This document shows, piece by piece, positions 1 through 5,345 of a stretch of DNA of 14,529 bases; within the stretch, counting starts at the first letter, position 1; each line of letters begins with the position of its first letter. The translations under genes and the position numbers were made by a program. The notes under the pieces were generated by a model. The model searched no databases. It worked only from the letters and a program-made list of their open reading frames with translations, and was not told the origin of the DNA. The stretch comes from Gammaproteobacteria bacterium (lineage in GTDB: Bacteria > Pseudomonadota > Gammaproteobacteria > Pseudomonadales > Azotimanducaceae): assembly GCA_026706425.1 (NCBI GenBank), contig JAPOYW010000628.1:1-14529 (forward strand), read 5' to 3'.

Positions 1-6
1 CGGCGT

Positions 7-900
7 TCACTCGTTGCGAACACCGTGCGGCACATGCCCGATCGCCGTGTGCCGGGCTCCCGACTGGCAGTTGGCGGTCTGGTCGTCGAAGAAGACGTCG
101 GCATCGTATGCGCGAAGGAACGCGGCCTTGTCGCGTCCGCCGAGAAACAGGCTCTCGTCCAGCCGGATGTCCCAGGCGCGAAGGGTCTTGATGACACGCT
201 CGTGGGCCGGGGCGCCCCGTGCCGTCACCAAGGCCGTACGAATCGGGCAGTCCGTGTCCGCGAATTCGCCCTGCAGACGGTGCAGTCCCATCAGGAACGA
301 CTTGAACGGGCCGCCTTCCAACGGTTGGTCCGCAGCGCGGGACTCCGACTCGACAAATGCCTCGATGCCCTTTTCGTGGAAGATCCGGTCCGCCTGGTCG
401 GAGAACAGTACGGCGTCGCCGTCGAAGGCAATCCGCAAGGACTGGGACGTGTTCCCGGTCTTGCGCGAACTCAGCAGGTTCGCCGCCGCGATGTCGTTCT
501 GCAACGCCTGGCGAACATCGTCCGGCTCCGTGGAAAGGAAAAGGTCGCAACCGAACGCTGCCGCGTAACGATAGGGGCTCTCGCCGGATGAGAACGCAGC
601 CCGAACGATGTCCAGTCGATGGGCACTGATCGAGTTGAACACGCGCAGGCCGGTATCGGCCGAGTTGCGCGACAAGAGGATGACATCAACTCGACGTTTG
701 CCGATCAACCGATTGATATTCAGGAGTTTCTTTACAAAGTGAAAGCCATCTCCGGGTTCCAGCCGCTCGTTCTCTCGGTCGATCTGATAGCGCCGATACG
801 CTTCCAGGCCGTCGTTCCGGAAGATGGCATCGGACGCATCGAGGTTGAACAACGCCCGGGAGGAGATCGCAACCGTGAGAAACGTATCCGGATCAGGCAT
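7..900 (-). CDS. 5'-nucleotidase, cN-I-like (HAD fold)
   Basis: Probable cytosolic nucleoside 5'-monophosphate phosphatase of the family that includes eukaryotic cN-I (Pfam 5-nucleotidase, PF06189). Seen in the 297-residue product: an N-terminal AISSRALFNL block (about 11-20) typical of this family; HAD motif I as FDGDAVLFSD with D160 and D162 as nucleophile and acid/base candidates; motif II VTARG with T226; the FLGGRDK stretch with K258; and motif IV DVFFDDQ with D272 and D273. No signal peptide is visible. The ATG start overlaps the end of the upstream YdcH-like gene by 8 bp, so translation is probably coupled. The length and the complete set of motifs argue for an intact enzyme. Nucleotide preference cannot be read from the sequence. 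Confidence 0.85.
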   Translation of the reverse strand: MPDPDTFLTVAISSRALFNLDASDAIFRNDGLEAYRRYQIDRENERLEPGDGFHFVKKLLNINRLIGKRRVDVILLSRNSADTGLRVFNSISAHRLDIVRAAFSSGESPYRYAAAFGCDLFLSTEPDDVRQALQNDIAAANLLSSRKTGNTSQSLRIAFDGDAVLFSDQADRIFHEKGIEAFVESESRAADQPLEGGPFKSFLMGLHRLQGEFADTDCPIRTALVTARGAPAHERVIKTLRAWDIRLDESLFLGGRDKAAFLRAYDADVFFDDQTANCQSGARHTAIGHVPHGVRNE

Positions 901-1096
901 CGAGGTCCGGAATGAGCTGGCTTTCGAGCTTTGCTATCGAGTCCTTCAATCGGAGCTTGCGCTTCTTCAGGCGCTGCACCTTCATATGGTCCTTGTGCCC
1001 GGTCTCGATCAGGTACTTGATCACCTCGTCGAGGTCGCGATGCTCGACCTTGAGTTCCTCCAGCCAGCGCATGACCTCGGCCTGTTCCAATCGCAC
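893..1096 (-). CDS. YdcH/DUF465 family small coiled-coil protein
   Basis: A 67-residue highly charged protein with the family signature LKVEHRDLDEVI (about residues 15-26) and QRLKKRKLRLKDSIAKLE (about 41-58), matching YdcH/SlyX-like DUF465 proteins (PF04325), which form short helical hairpins of unknown function. The longest frame starts with GTG at 1096, but a GAGGGG run lies only 1 base from it. The TTG at 1090 (third codon) is 7 bases from AGGGG and is a better start by spacing; ATG at 1072 would leave only the conserved part. The stop overlaps the start of the 5'-nucleotidase by 8 bp, implying one transcript. It diverges from the VWA gene with only 20 bp between the predicted starts. Confidence 0.8.
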   Translation of the reverse strand: MRLEQAEVMRWLEELKVEHRDLDEVIKYLIETGHKDHMKVQRLKKRKLRLKDSIAKLESQLIPDLDA

Positions 1097-1116
1097 TCCC
1101 CTCGGTCCTTGAAGCG

Positions 1117-1881
1117 TTGAGACGTATTGCCCGAACCGTCAAGCATACGCATCATAAGCGCCTCGTCTCCCGGTGCAAAGCGTTGGCCAAGACTCCTGCT
1201 CCCCGCGATGCCGTCGCGCGATTCCTTGCCGACGTCGCCGCCAGCAATCCCCCGGCAAGGACGGGCGCGGAGCCGAATCGCATTCTTTTCGCACTCGACG
1301 CCACGGCCAGCAGAGAGCCCACGTGGGACATGGCGATGAACCTGCACGCGGAGCTGTTTCGGGCTGCGGCGGACAACTCCGCCGACCCCGGTGATCTCGC
1401 GGTGCAGTTGGTCTACTACCGCGGTTTCGAGGAGTTCAACGCGTCCCCTTGGTCCACCTCCCCACCGGATCTGCTCCGGCGGATGACCGGTGTCGTCTGT
1501 CGGGGCGGACTTACGCAGATCCAGCGCGTACTGGCCCACGCGCTGGCCGAAGCCCGTGCCGTTCGCGTCAAGGCTGCCGTATTCGTCGGCGACGCCTGCG
1601 AGGAGGGCCATGGCCAGGTGACCGCTGCCGCCGGGCGGCTTGCCCTCTTCAAGGTGCCTTTCTTCGTCTTTCAGGAGGGCCACGACCCCAGGGCCGCCCG
1701 GATATTCCGGGATGTCGCCCGCATTACCGGGGGCGCCTACGCGCCTTTTGCTCCCGGCAGCGCCGATCAACTTCGCACCCTGTTCGGTGCGGTGGCGCGA
1801 TACGCGGCCCGGGGCCGTTCCGGTCTCCGCGAGATCGAACATCGCCTCGCGCGAGACATGCTCACGCAGCTCCCCCGTTGA
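1117..1881 (+). CDS. VWA-domain protein with MIDAS
   Basis: A 254-residue soluble protein with a von Willebrand factor A fold. The metal-ion-dependent adhesion site is visible as D61-A-T63-A-S65 (DxTxS in place of the usual DxSxS), T133 in GGLTQIQ, and D159 in VFVGDACEE. The VWA domain covers about residues 55-230. No signal peptide or membrane segment is present, so a cytoplasmic metal-dependent scaffold is likely. The start is uncertain: the longest frame begins with TTG at 1117 behind a weak GAAG; TTG at 1183 would remove 22 poorly conserved basic residues and still keep the whole domain. The stop lies 7 bases before the J-domain gene, so the two are surely co-transcribed. The partner and cellular role are unknown; VWA proteins often work with AAA ATPases or stress-response TerB-type proteins, and a TerB gene lies close by. 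Confidence 0.8.
   Translation: MRRIARTVKHTHHKRLVSRCKALAKTPAPRDAVARFLADVAASNPPARTGAEPNRILFALDATASREPTWDMAMNLHAELFRAAADNSADPGDLAVQLVYYRGFEEFNASPWSTSPPDLLRRMTGVVCRGGLTQIQRVLAHALAEARAVRVKAAVFVGDACEEGHGQVTAAAGRLALFKVPFFVFQEGHDPRAARIFRDVARITGGAYAPFAPGSADQLRTLFGAVARYAARGRSGLREIEHRLARDMLTQLPR
1151..1178 (-). promoter_or_regulatory. Candidate promoter for YdcH/5'-nucleotidase pair
   Basis: On the minus strand TTGCAC (1173-1178) is followed after 16 bp by TATGAT (1151-1156), a five-of-six match to the -10 consensus. The start of RNA would fall near 1144, about 50 bases before the YdcH start. The -35 matches only TTG. The site lies inside the predicted N-terminus of the divergent VWA gene, which is forced by the 20-bp gap between the two genes, or means that gene really starts further downstream. 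Confidence 0.35.
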
Positions 1882-1888
1882 TGCCGCG

Positions 1889-2629
1889 ATGATCGCCGTC
1901 GTCATTGCGGTCGCCATCGGCGCCGTCTCGTTCATCGTGCTGTGGCGCGAACTCGCCTCAGGCAATCGTCCGCGTCGGCTTTCCAAAGCCGGCTGGACCG
2001 CCGCATCCCTACTCGTCGCCACATTGGCGATCATGGCGGGAAGCGGACGCCTGCATTGGCTCGCCGCGCTCTTCGCGGGTGCACTTCCGTTCATTCGCTG
2101 GGCGCTGGGGCTCGTCCTCGGACCGCTGGTCGGGCATTTCATTCGTTCCAGGATGCAAGGCGCCGGCACGTCGCCGCCCGGCAATGACCACCCGTCCACC
2201 TCGACGGTTGCCACCGACGAATTGCGGATGACGCTAGTCCACGACAGCGGTGACATGGACGGCGAAGTCCTGGCGGGAACGTTCGCCGGCAAGCGCCTTT
2301 CGAGTCTCGATCTCGCGGCGCTTCGGATGCTCCATCGCGAATTCGTGAAGGCCGACTCGTTGCAGTTGCTGGAAGCCTATCTGGACCGTCGGTTCCCCGG
2401 ATGGTCCGACGAAGACACCACGCGTCAGCGACCCTCCGCCGAGCGGGAAATGGACAGGGAGCAGGCTCTTGCCGTTCTCGGCCTGTCGTCCGGGGCCTCC
2501 AAGGAACAAATCGTCGATGCGCACCGGCGCCTCATGCAGAAGCTGCATCCGGACCGGGGCGGTAGCGACTACCTCGCGGCGACCTTGAACCTCGCGAAAC
2601 GGGTACTGCTGGGCGACGGCGCATCCTGA
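1889..2629 (+). CDS. Membrane-anchored J-domain (DnaJ-like) protein
   Basis: A 246-residue protein. Hydrophobic segments occupy about residues 1-19 and 37-84 (two or three membrane passes). A linker of about 100 residues follows, including a conserved-looking stretch rich in Leu (FAGKRLSSLDLAALRMLHRE, about 132-151), and then a C-terminal J domain from about 188. The J domain carries the invariant HPD at 220-222 within QKLHPDRGG, needed to stimulate Hsp70 (DnaK) ATPase. This layout, with membrane anchor at the N-terminus and J domain at the very C-terminus, resembles DjlA and Tim14/Pam18-type co-chaperones. The ATG at 1889 is chosen because it opens straight into the hydrophobic segment and lies 7 bases after the VWA stop; an open frame extends upstream but overlaps VWA coding. 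It probably recruits DnaK to the inner membrane. Confidence 0.82.
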   Translation: MIAVVIAVAIGAVSFIVLWRELASGNRPRRLSKAGWTAASLLVATLAIMAGSGRLHWLAALFAGALPFIRWALGLVLGPLVGHFIRSRMQGAGTSPPGNDHPSTSTVATDELRMTLVHDSGDMDGEVLAGTFAGKRLSSLDLAALRMLHREFVKADSLQLLEAYLDRRFPGWSDEDTTRQRPSAEREMDREQALAVLGLSSGASKEQIVDAHRRLMQKLHPDRGGSDYLAATLNLAKRVLLGDGAS

Positions 2630-2642
2630 TCACCCAGATCAG
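2626..2642. other. Hairpin between convergent genes
   Basis: CTGATC (2626-2631) and GATCAG (2637-2642) form a perfect 6-bp stem with loop ACCCA, overlapping the J-domain stop codon and ending 7 bases before the TerB stop. There is no T-run on either strand, so it is not a standard intrinsic terminator. It may still protect both convergent 3' ends, or may be chance. Confidence 0.3.
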
Positions 2643-2648
2643 ACCGCA

Positions 2649-3044
2649 TCAAGGCGCCATGAGGTCGCGCGCTTCCCGTTCCAGGCCCACAAGGCGCCGG
2701 ACCCAGTTGTCCATCAAGGCGAAATCGGCGTCGCTGATCCCGAAGGCCCTTGCGACCTCCTTCAGCAGACACTCCTCCTCGATTTCGAACGCCCCATCGA
2801 CGTACGACAGTCGCAGCAGGTTCAACACGGCGACAGTGCGCGCCCGGCGGGAGTCGAAGATCTCACCGATCCCGTCAAGCTCCAGGTAGTCCGAGACCAC
2901 ATCCGGTTTCAAGGCCATCTCCCGTTTGAATTCGTCGATCATGTCCTCCTCGTTCGGGTCGAGAATCCCGTCGGAGACGACGACGTTGTGGGCAAGCCCA
3001 AGCAGGGCTTCGCGCTGTTCGTCGGTGAGCGACTTGAGCCACAT
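2649..3044 (-). CDS. TerB-like (tellurite resistance TerB family) protein
   Basis: A 131-residue all-helical protein. It has the TerB/DjlA-type pattern: an early VVVSDGILDPNEEDMIDEF segment (about 21-39), a middle LLRLSYVDGAFEIEEECLL segment (about 76-94) with the paired acidic D-G-x-x-x-x-E-E turns, and a final FGISDADF helix cap (101-108). TerB domains are acidic helical modules, sometimes metal-binding, found in stress systems and fused to J domains in DjlA. Here the domain stands alone, next to a separate membrane J-domain gene on the opposite strand. The ATG at 3044 is the first methionine of the conserved part; a longer open frame upstream has no family similarity and overlaps other genes. 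No strong ribosome binding site is seen, and translation may depend on the small membrane-peptide gene 20 bases upstream. Confidence 0.75.
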   Translation of the reverse strand: MWLKSLTDEQREALLGLAHNVVVSDGILDPNEEDMIDEFKREMALKPDVVSDYLELDGIGEIFDSRRARTVAVLNLLRLSYVDGAFEIEEECLLKEVARAFGISDADFALMDNWVRRLVGLEREARDLMAP

Positions 3045-3064
3045 TCGTCGAGGGGGACGTGGCG

Positions 3065-3184
3065 CTAGAACAGTAGGAGGTTGATCAGGCTTGCGATCAT
3101 GATGACAACGGCGAGCCAGCCAACCGCCAGAAACAGCTTGACCACCACGCCCTGCTCGAAGAAGTCCTCGATTAGGTGCCACAT
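3065..3184 (-). CDS. 39-residue single-pass membrane protein
   Basis: A small open frame beginning ATG-TGG-CAC and ending TAG, 20 bases upstream of the TerB-like gene on the same strand. Residues 1-12 (MWHLIEDFFEQG) form a short amphipathic, acidic start with one lysine following at 16; residues 17-39 are almost wholly hydrophobic (LFLAVGWLAVVIMIASLINL plus LLF), long enough for one membrane pass reaching the C-terminus. A weak AAAAGG stands a few bases before the ATG. The clean start-to-stop frame in a GC-rich gap and its place at the head of the TerB transcript support it as a gene. I do not recognise a family. It may act as a membrane tether or partner for the TerB protein, which has no membrane segment of its own. 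Confidence 0.55.
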   Translation of the reverse strand: MWHLIEDFFEQGVVVKLFLAVGWLAVVIMIASLINLLLF

Positions 3185-3221
3185 GCCTTTTGCCGGGATT
3201 CCGCTGCTTGAACGAGTCCGC

Positions 3222-3230
3222 AGAATACCA
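3222..3230 (-). promoter_or_regulatory. Candidate extended -10 promoter for small membrane protein/TerB
   Basis: On the minus strand TGGTATTCT fits the extended -10 pattern TGnTATAAT (TATTCT at 3222-3227). No good -35 lies 16-18 bp upstream, which is compatible with an extended -10 promoter. The RNA start would fall near 3215, about 31 bases before the small gene. It lies in the divergent space shared with the aromatic attenuator. Confidence 0.3.
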
Positions 3231-3301
3231 CACGCGCATTTCCGCTACGCCTGCAACGTATCCACCGCGAAGAAACAAGGCACATTGGCCGATCTCAAGC
3301 C

Positions 3302-3331
3302 TTGACACCGGGATCGCGCCACGCGCAGAAT
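3302..3331 (+). promoter_or_regulatory. Promoter of the aromatic leader / DAHP synthase transcript
   Basis: A perfect -35 TTGACA (3302-3307) is followed after 18 bp by CAGAAT (3326-3331), four of six against TATAAT. The RNA start would be near 3338, only about 4 bases before the leader peptide ATG at 3342. The leader would then be translated from a nearly leaderless RNA, consistent with the lack of a ribosome binding site before that ATG. I see no clear TyrR or TrpR operator. Confidence 0.55.
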
Positions 3332-3341
3332 TCCCCGCGAA

Positions 3342-3425
3342 ATGAAAGGGACGCCAACCGATACCGATCCGACGGGCTTGGCCGTAGCCACCGCCAGCGC
3401 GTGGTATTGGTTTTTCCAACGGTAA
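3342..3425 (+). CDS. Aromatic amino acid leader peptide (attenuator)
   Basis: A 27-codon open frame from ATG 3342 to TAA 3423. Its last seven codons encode Trp-Tyr-Trp-Phe-Phe-Gln-Arg: five consecutive aromatic codons (3402-3416) covering all three aromatic amino acids, just ahead of an intrinsic terminator and the DAHP synthase gene. This is the composition expected of a ribosome-stalling leader, as in trpL or pheL, but with mixed residues. The N-terminal part (MKGTPTDTDPTG, then an Ala-rich stretch) shows no bias of interest. There is no Shine-Dalgarno sequence before the ATG; an in-frame TTG at 3378 would give a 15-residue peptide that keeps the aromatic run. The product itself probably has no function beyond being translated. 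Confidence 0.85.
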   Translation: MKGTPTDTDPTGLAVATASAWYWFFQR

Positions 3426-3501
3426 GGCGTACTCACACCGAGGGCGCCATTGGTCGCCCTTCGCAAAGACCCCGATCGGCGACATGGCCATCGGGGTTTT
3501 T
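3416..3501 (+). promoter_or_regulatory. Transcription attenuator with alternative RNA hairpins
   Basis: Several competing pairings are visible. Antiterminator: GCCAT-(TG)-GTCGCC (3446-3458) pairs with GGCGACATGGC (3478-3488), 11 bp with one 2-base bulge. That second arm is the inside of the terminator hairpin (3470-3496), so the two cannot form together. Two pairings can sequester the first antiterminator arm: a local hairpin AGGGCG (3441-3446) with CGCCCT (3455-3460), and a long-range stem GGCG (3426-3429) with CGCC (3445-3448) flanked by CCAA (3416-3419) with TTGG (3450-3453). A ribosome stalled on the aromatic codons at 3402-3416 would cover CCAA and GGCG and so free the antiterminator arm. 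With ample charged tRNA the terminator should form. Folding energies were not computed. Confidence 0.8.
3470..3501 (+). terminator. Intrinsic terminator of the attenuator
   Basis: CCCCGAT (3470-3476) pairs perfectly with ATCGGGG (3490-3496), with GGC/GCC able to extend the stem inside (3478-3480 with 3487-3489, one bulged C). It is followed at once by TTTTT (3497-3501). It lies 14 bases before the DAHP synthase start and after the leader stop, so it must be conditional for that gene to be expressed. Confidence 0.88.
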
Positions 3502-3515
3502 GTTGAGGGACGACT

Positions 3516-4592
3516 GTGACAATCGAAACGGAGAACCTGAGGTTCGAGGCGCAGCGGACGCTGCCCACGCCCGAGGAGGTCAAGCGCCGGCATCCGGCGA
3601 ACGACGAACTGCGCCGGCGAGTCGCGGACGCCAGGCGACGAATCAAGGACATCCTGGAACGCCGTGACCACCGGCTGCTGGTTGTCGTGGGACCCTGCTC
3701 CATCCACGACCCCTTCGCGGCTCTCGACTACGCCGACAGACTGGCGCGATTGGCGGCCGAGATGCGAGACACGCTCTACATCGTCATGCGTGCCTACTTC
3801 GAGAAACCCCGTACGACCACGGGGTGGAAAGGCCTGATCAACGATCCATATCTCGACGACACCGGTCATGTCGAGGATGGAATCTGTCTCGCCCGCAGGA
3901 TCCTGGTCGACATCGGAGCCCGCGGCCTGGCCGTTGCGACGGAAGCACTGGATCCGATGACGCCCCAATACCTGCAGGATCTGATCGCCTGGTCCGCAAT
4001 CGGTGCGCGCACGGCGGAATCGCAGCCGCACCGGGAGATGGCATCCGGATTGTCGTCGGTGGTCGGATTGAAGAATGCCACCGACGGCTCCGTCGCCGTG
4101 GCCATCAATGCGCTCAAGGCGGTCTCCAAGCCGCATCGGTTCCTCGGGATCGACGCCCTCGGGCGCGTCGCGCTAATCGAAACCCGGGGCAATCCCCACG
4201 CCCATATCGTGCTGCGCGGGGGCGACTCCGGACCGAACTACGATGCCCGGGCGGTCGAACGGTGCGAATCAGAGCTGTTGGACGCCAGACTGCCGGGCAA
4301 CATCATGATCGACTGCTCCCATGCCAATTCGAACAAGAACCACGAACGCCAAGGCCTGGTCTTGGACGCCGTGGCCAGCCAGATCATCGCTGGCAACGGC
4401 TCCATCGTGGGGATCATGCTCGAGAGCAACATCGAAGCAGGCAACCAAACCATCGGCGCCGACCTGGCCTACGGCGTGTCGATCACCGACGCCTGCGTCG
4501 GCTGGGACGACACCGAAACCATGCTGCGCCGCCTGGCAGCGACGCTTCACGAACCGTTGGTCAGCCGACTGGTGCCCGCGAAAGCGTCCTGA
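3516..4592 (+). CDS. aroG: DAHP synthase, class I (AroG/AroF/AroH type)
   Basis: 3-deoxy-D-arabino-heptulosonate 7-phosphate synthase condenses phosphoenolpyruvate with erythrose 4-phosphate, the entry step to chorismate and Phe, Tyr and Trp. At 358 residues it has the usual length for the type. Motifs in order: VVGPCSIHD with metal ligand C61; MRAYFEKPRTTTGWKG (91-106), substrate binding; GARTAESQ (163-170); KNATDG (186-191); GNPHAHIVLRGG (225-236); DCSHANS with H269; E303 in MLESN; D325 in SITDAC. These match the four metal ligands of E. coli AroG (Cys61, His268, Glu302, Asp326). S180 in ASGLS matches a Phe-site residue of AroG, but isozyme type cannot be settled, so the symbol is by similarity. 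The GTG start has GAGGGA 5 bases upstream. Expression is predicted to be set by the leader attenuator just upstream. Confidence 0.95.
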   Translation: MTIETENLRFEAQRTLPTPEEVKRRHPANDELRRRVADARRRIKDILERRDHRLLVVVGPCSIHDPFAALDYADRLARLAAEMRDTLYIVMRAYFEKPRTTTGWKGLINDPYLDDTGHVEDGICLARRILVDIGARGLAVATEALDPMTPQYLQDLIAWSAIGARTAESQPHREMASGLSSVVGLKNATDGSVAVAINALKAVSKPHRFLGIDALGRVALIETRGNPHAHIVLRGGDSGPNYDARAVERCESELLDARLPGNIMIDCSHANSNKNHERQGLVLDAVASQIIAGNGSIVGIMLESNIEAGNQTIGADLAYGVSITDACVGWDDTETMLRRLAATLHEPLVSRLVPAKAS

Positions 4593-4682
4593 CACGCTCG
4601 ATTACGACCGAGCAAGGCACGGTGCCAAGGGGACGGGCCTAGGAGTCTGCGCCGTTGACGGGCGCGGAGGCCTTTGCCGGTC
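4593..4682. other. Convergent intergenic gap with two hairpins
   Basis: Ninety bases between the convergent DAHP synthase and nfuA stops. Two short inverted repeats are visible: GCTCG (4596-4600) with CGAGC (4609-4613), and GCGCC (4649-4653) with GGCGC (4661-4665). Neither is followed by a T-run, so they are weak terminator candidates only. Confidence 0.3.
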
Positions 4683-5261
4683 CTATCGGTAGTAGGCGTT
4701 TTCCGTCATCGAGTGGTCGGTGACATCCCGGATCTCGGTGAGTTCCGGAATCTGTTCCAACAAGGACCGCTCGACGCTCTGCTTCAGGGTGATGTCGACC
4801 GCCGCACAGCCTTGGCACCCACCGCCGAACTGCAGAACCGCAGCGCTCTCGTCCACCACCTCGACCAAGGTGACTTGACCGCCGTGTGCGGCCAAACCGG
4901 GGTTGATCTCGTTGTAGAGGACGTAGTTGATGCGGTCCTCCAGCGGCGAATTCTCGTCGACGCTGGGCACCCGTGCGTTCGGAGCCTTTATGGTCAACTG
5001 GCCACCCAACCGGTCTTCCTGGAAGTCCACCACGGCATCGGCAAGATAGGGTTCGCTACGGGACTCGAACCACGCGGTGAAACCATCGTACGCCACCGGC
5101 GAATCGTCGTCCTGCTGTTCACCGTCCCGGCAGTATGCGATGCAGGTCTCCGCGTTCGGCGTCCCGGGCTGGGCCACGAATATGCGTATCCCGCAGCCCG
5201 GATCCTGTTTGGCCAGGAGGCCGCGAAGATAGCCCTGGGCGGCTTCGGAGATATCGACCAT
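4683..5261 (-). CDS. nfuA: Fe-S biogenesis protein NfuA
   Basis: Carrier that binds a 4Fe-4S cluster and delivers it to client enzymes, notably under oxidative stress or iron limitation. The 192-residue product has the two-domain NfuA layout: an N-terminal degenerate A-type (IscA/HesB-like) domain (about 1-95, with GCGIRIFVAQPG at 22-33) and a C-terminal Nfu domain (about 105-180). The cluster-binding CxxC is C149-Q-G-C152 in FGGGCQGCAAVD, at the same positions as in E. coli NfuA (191 residues). The tail ENAYYR is typical of the family. The start ATG is 5 bases from an IscR-like operator, with a promoter overlapping it, so the transcript has a very short leader. The sulfite reductase downstream in this window is a possible 4Fe-4S client, but that link is inferred. 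Confidence 0.95.
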   Translation of the reverse strand: MVDISEAAQGYLRGLLAKQDPGCGIRIFVAQPGTPNAETCIAYCRDGEQQDDDSPVAYDGFTAWFESRSEPYLADAVVDFQEDRLGGQLTIKAPNARVPSVDENSPLEDRINYVLYNEINPGLAAHGGQVTLVEVVDESAAVLQFGGGCQGCAAVDITLKQSVERSLLEQIPELTEIRDVTDHSMTENAYYR

Positions 5262-5266
5262 TGGTT

Positions 5267-5291
5267 ATTCCCGACCAAAACACTCGGAAAT
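5267..5291 (-). promoter_or_regulatory. IscR type 1-like operator of nfuA
   Basis: A 25-bp imperfect palindrome: ATTCCCGA (5267-5274) and TCGGAAAT (5284-5291), symmetric at seven of eight positions, around an A-rich centre. Against the type 1 IscR consensus as I remember it from E. coli (AT-A/T-rich ends, GAC and AGTC half-site cores) I count about 20 of 25 agreeing. It covers the predicted RNA start of nfuA and touches its -10, where bound 2Fe-2S IscR would repress. E. coli nfuA is a known IscR target, which supports the call. Confidence 0.6.
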
Positions 5292-5318
5292 ACTAAACCG
5301 GCTGGGGGCGCCGCGCAA
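5290..5318 (-). promoter_or_regulatory. nfuA promoter
   Basis: On the minus strand TTGCGC (5313-5318) and TAGTAT (5290-5295) are separated by exactly 17 bp. The RNA start would be near 5283, within the IscR-like box and about 22 bases before the nfuA ATG. Confidence 0.5.
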
Positions 5319-5345
5319 ATCGTCCATACCCGCCGGATCTTCCGA

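Noticed and set aside
1021..2292. Long minus-strand open frame of 423 codons
   Set aside because: It runs antisense to the VWA and J-domain genes, has a low-complexity Arg/Gly-rich translation, and no recognisable motif; a by-product of GC-rich codon use.
3302..3667. 121-codon plus frame with TTG start crossing the attenuator
   Set aside because: The first bases are the -35 element, it overlaps DAHP synthase in another frame, and the translation has no family features.
3045..4136. N-terminal extension of the TerB frame to 495 codons
   Set aside because: The added part runs antisense to DAHP synthase and through the attenuator and has no family character; the conserved TerB starts at 3044.
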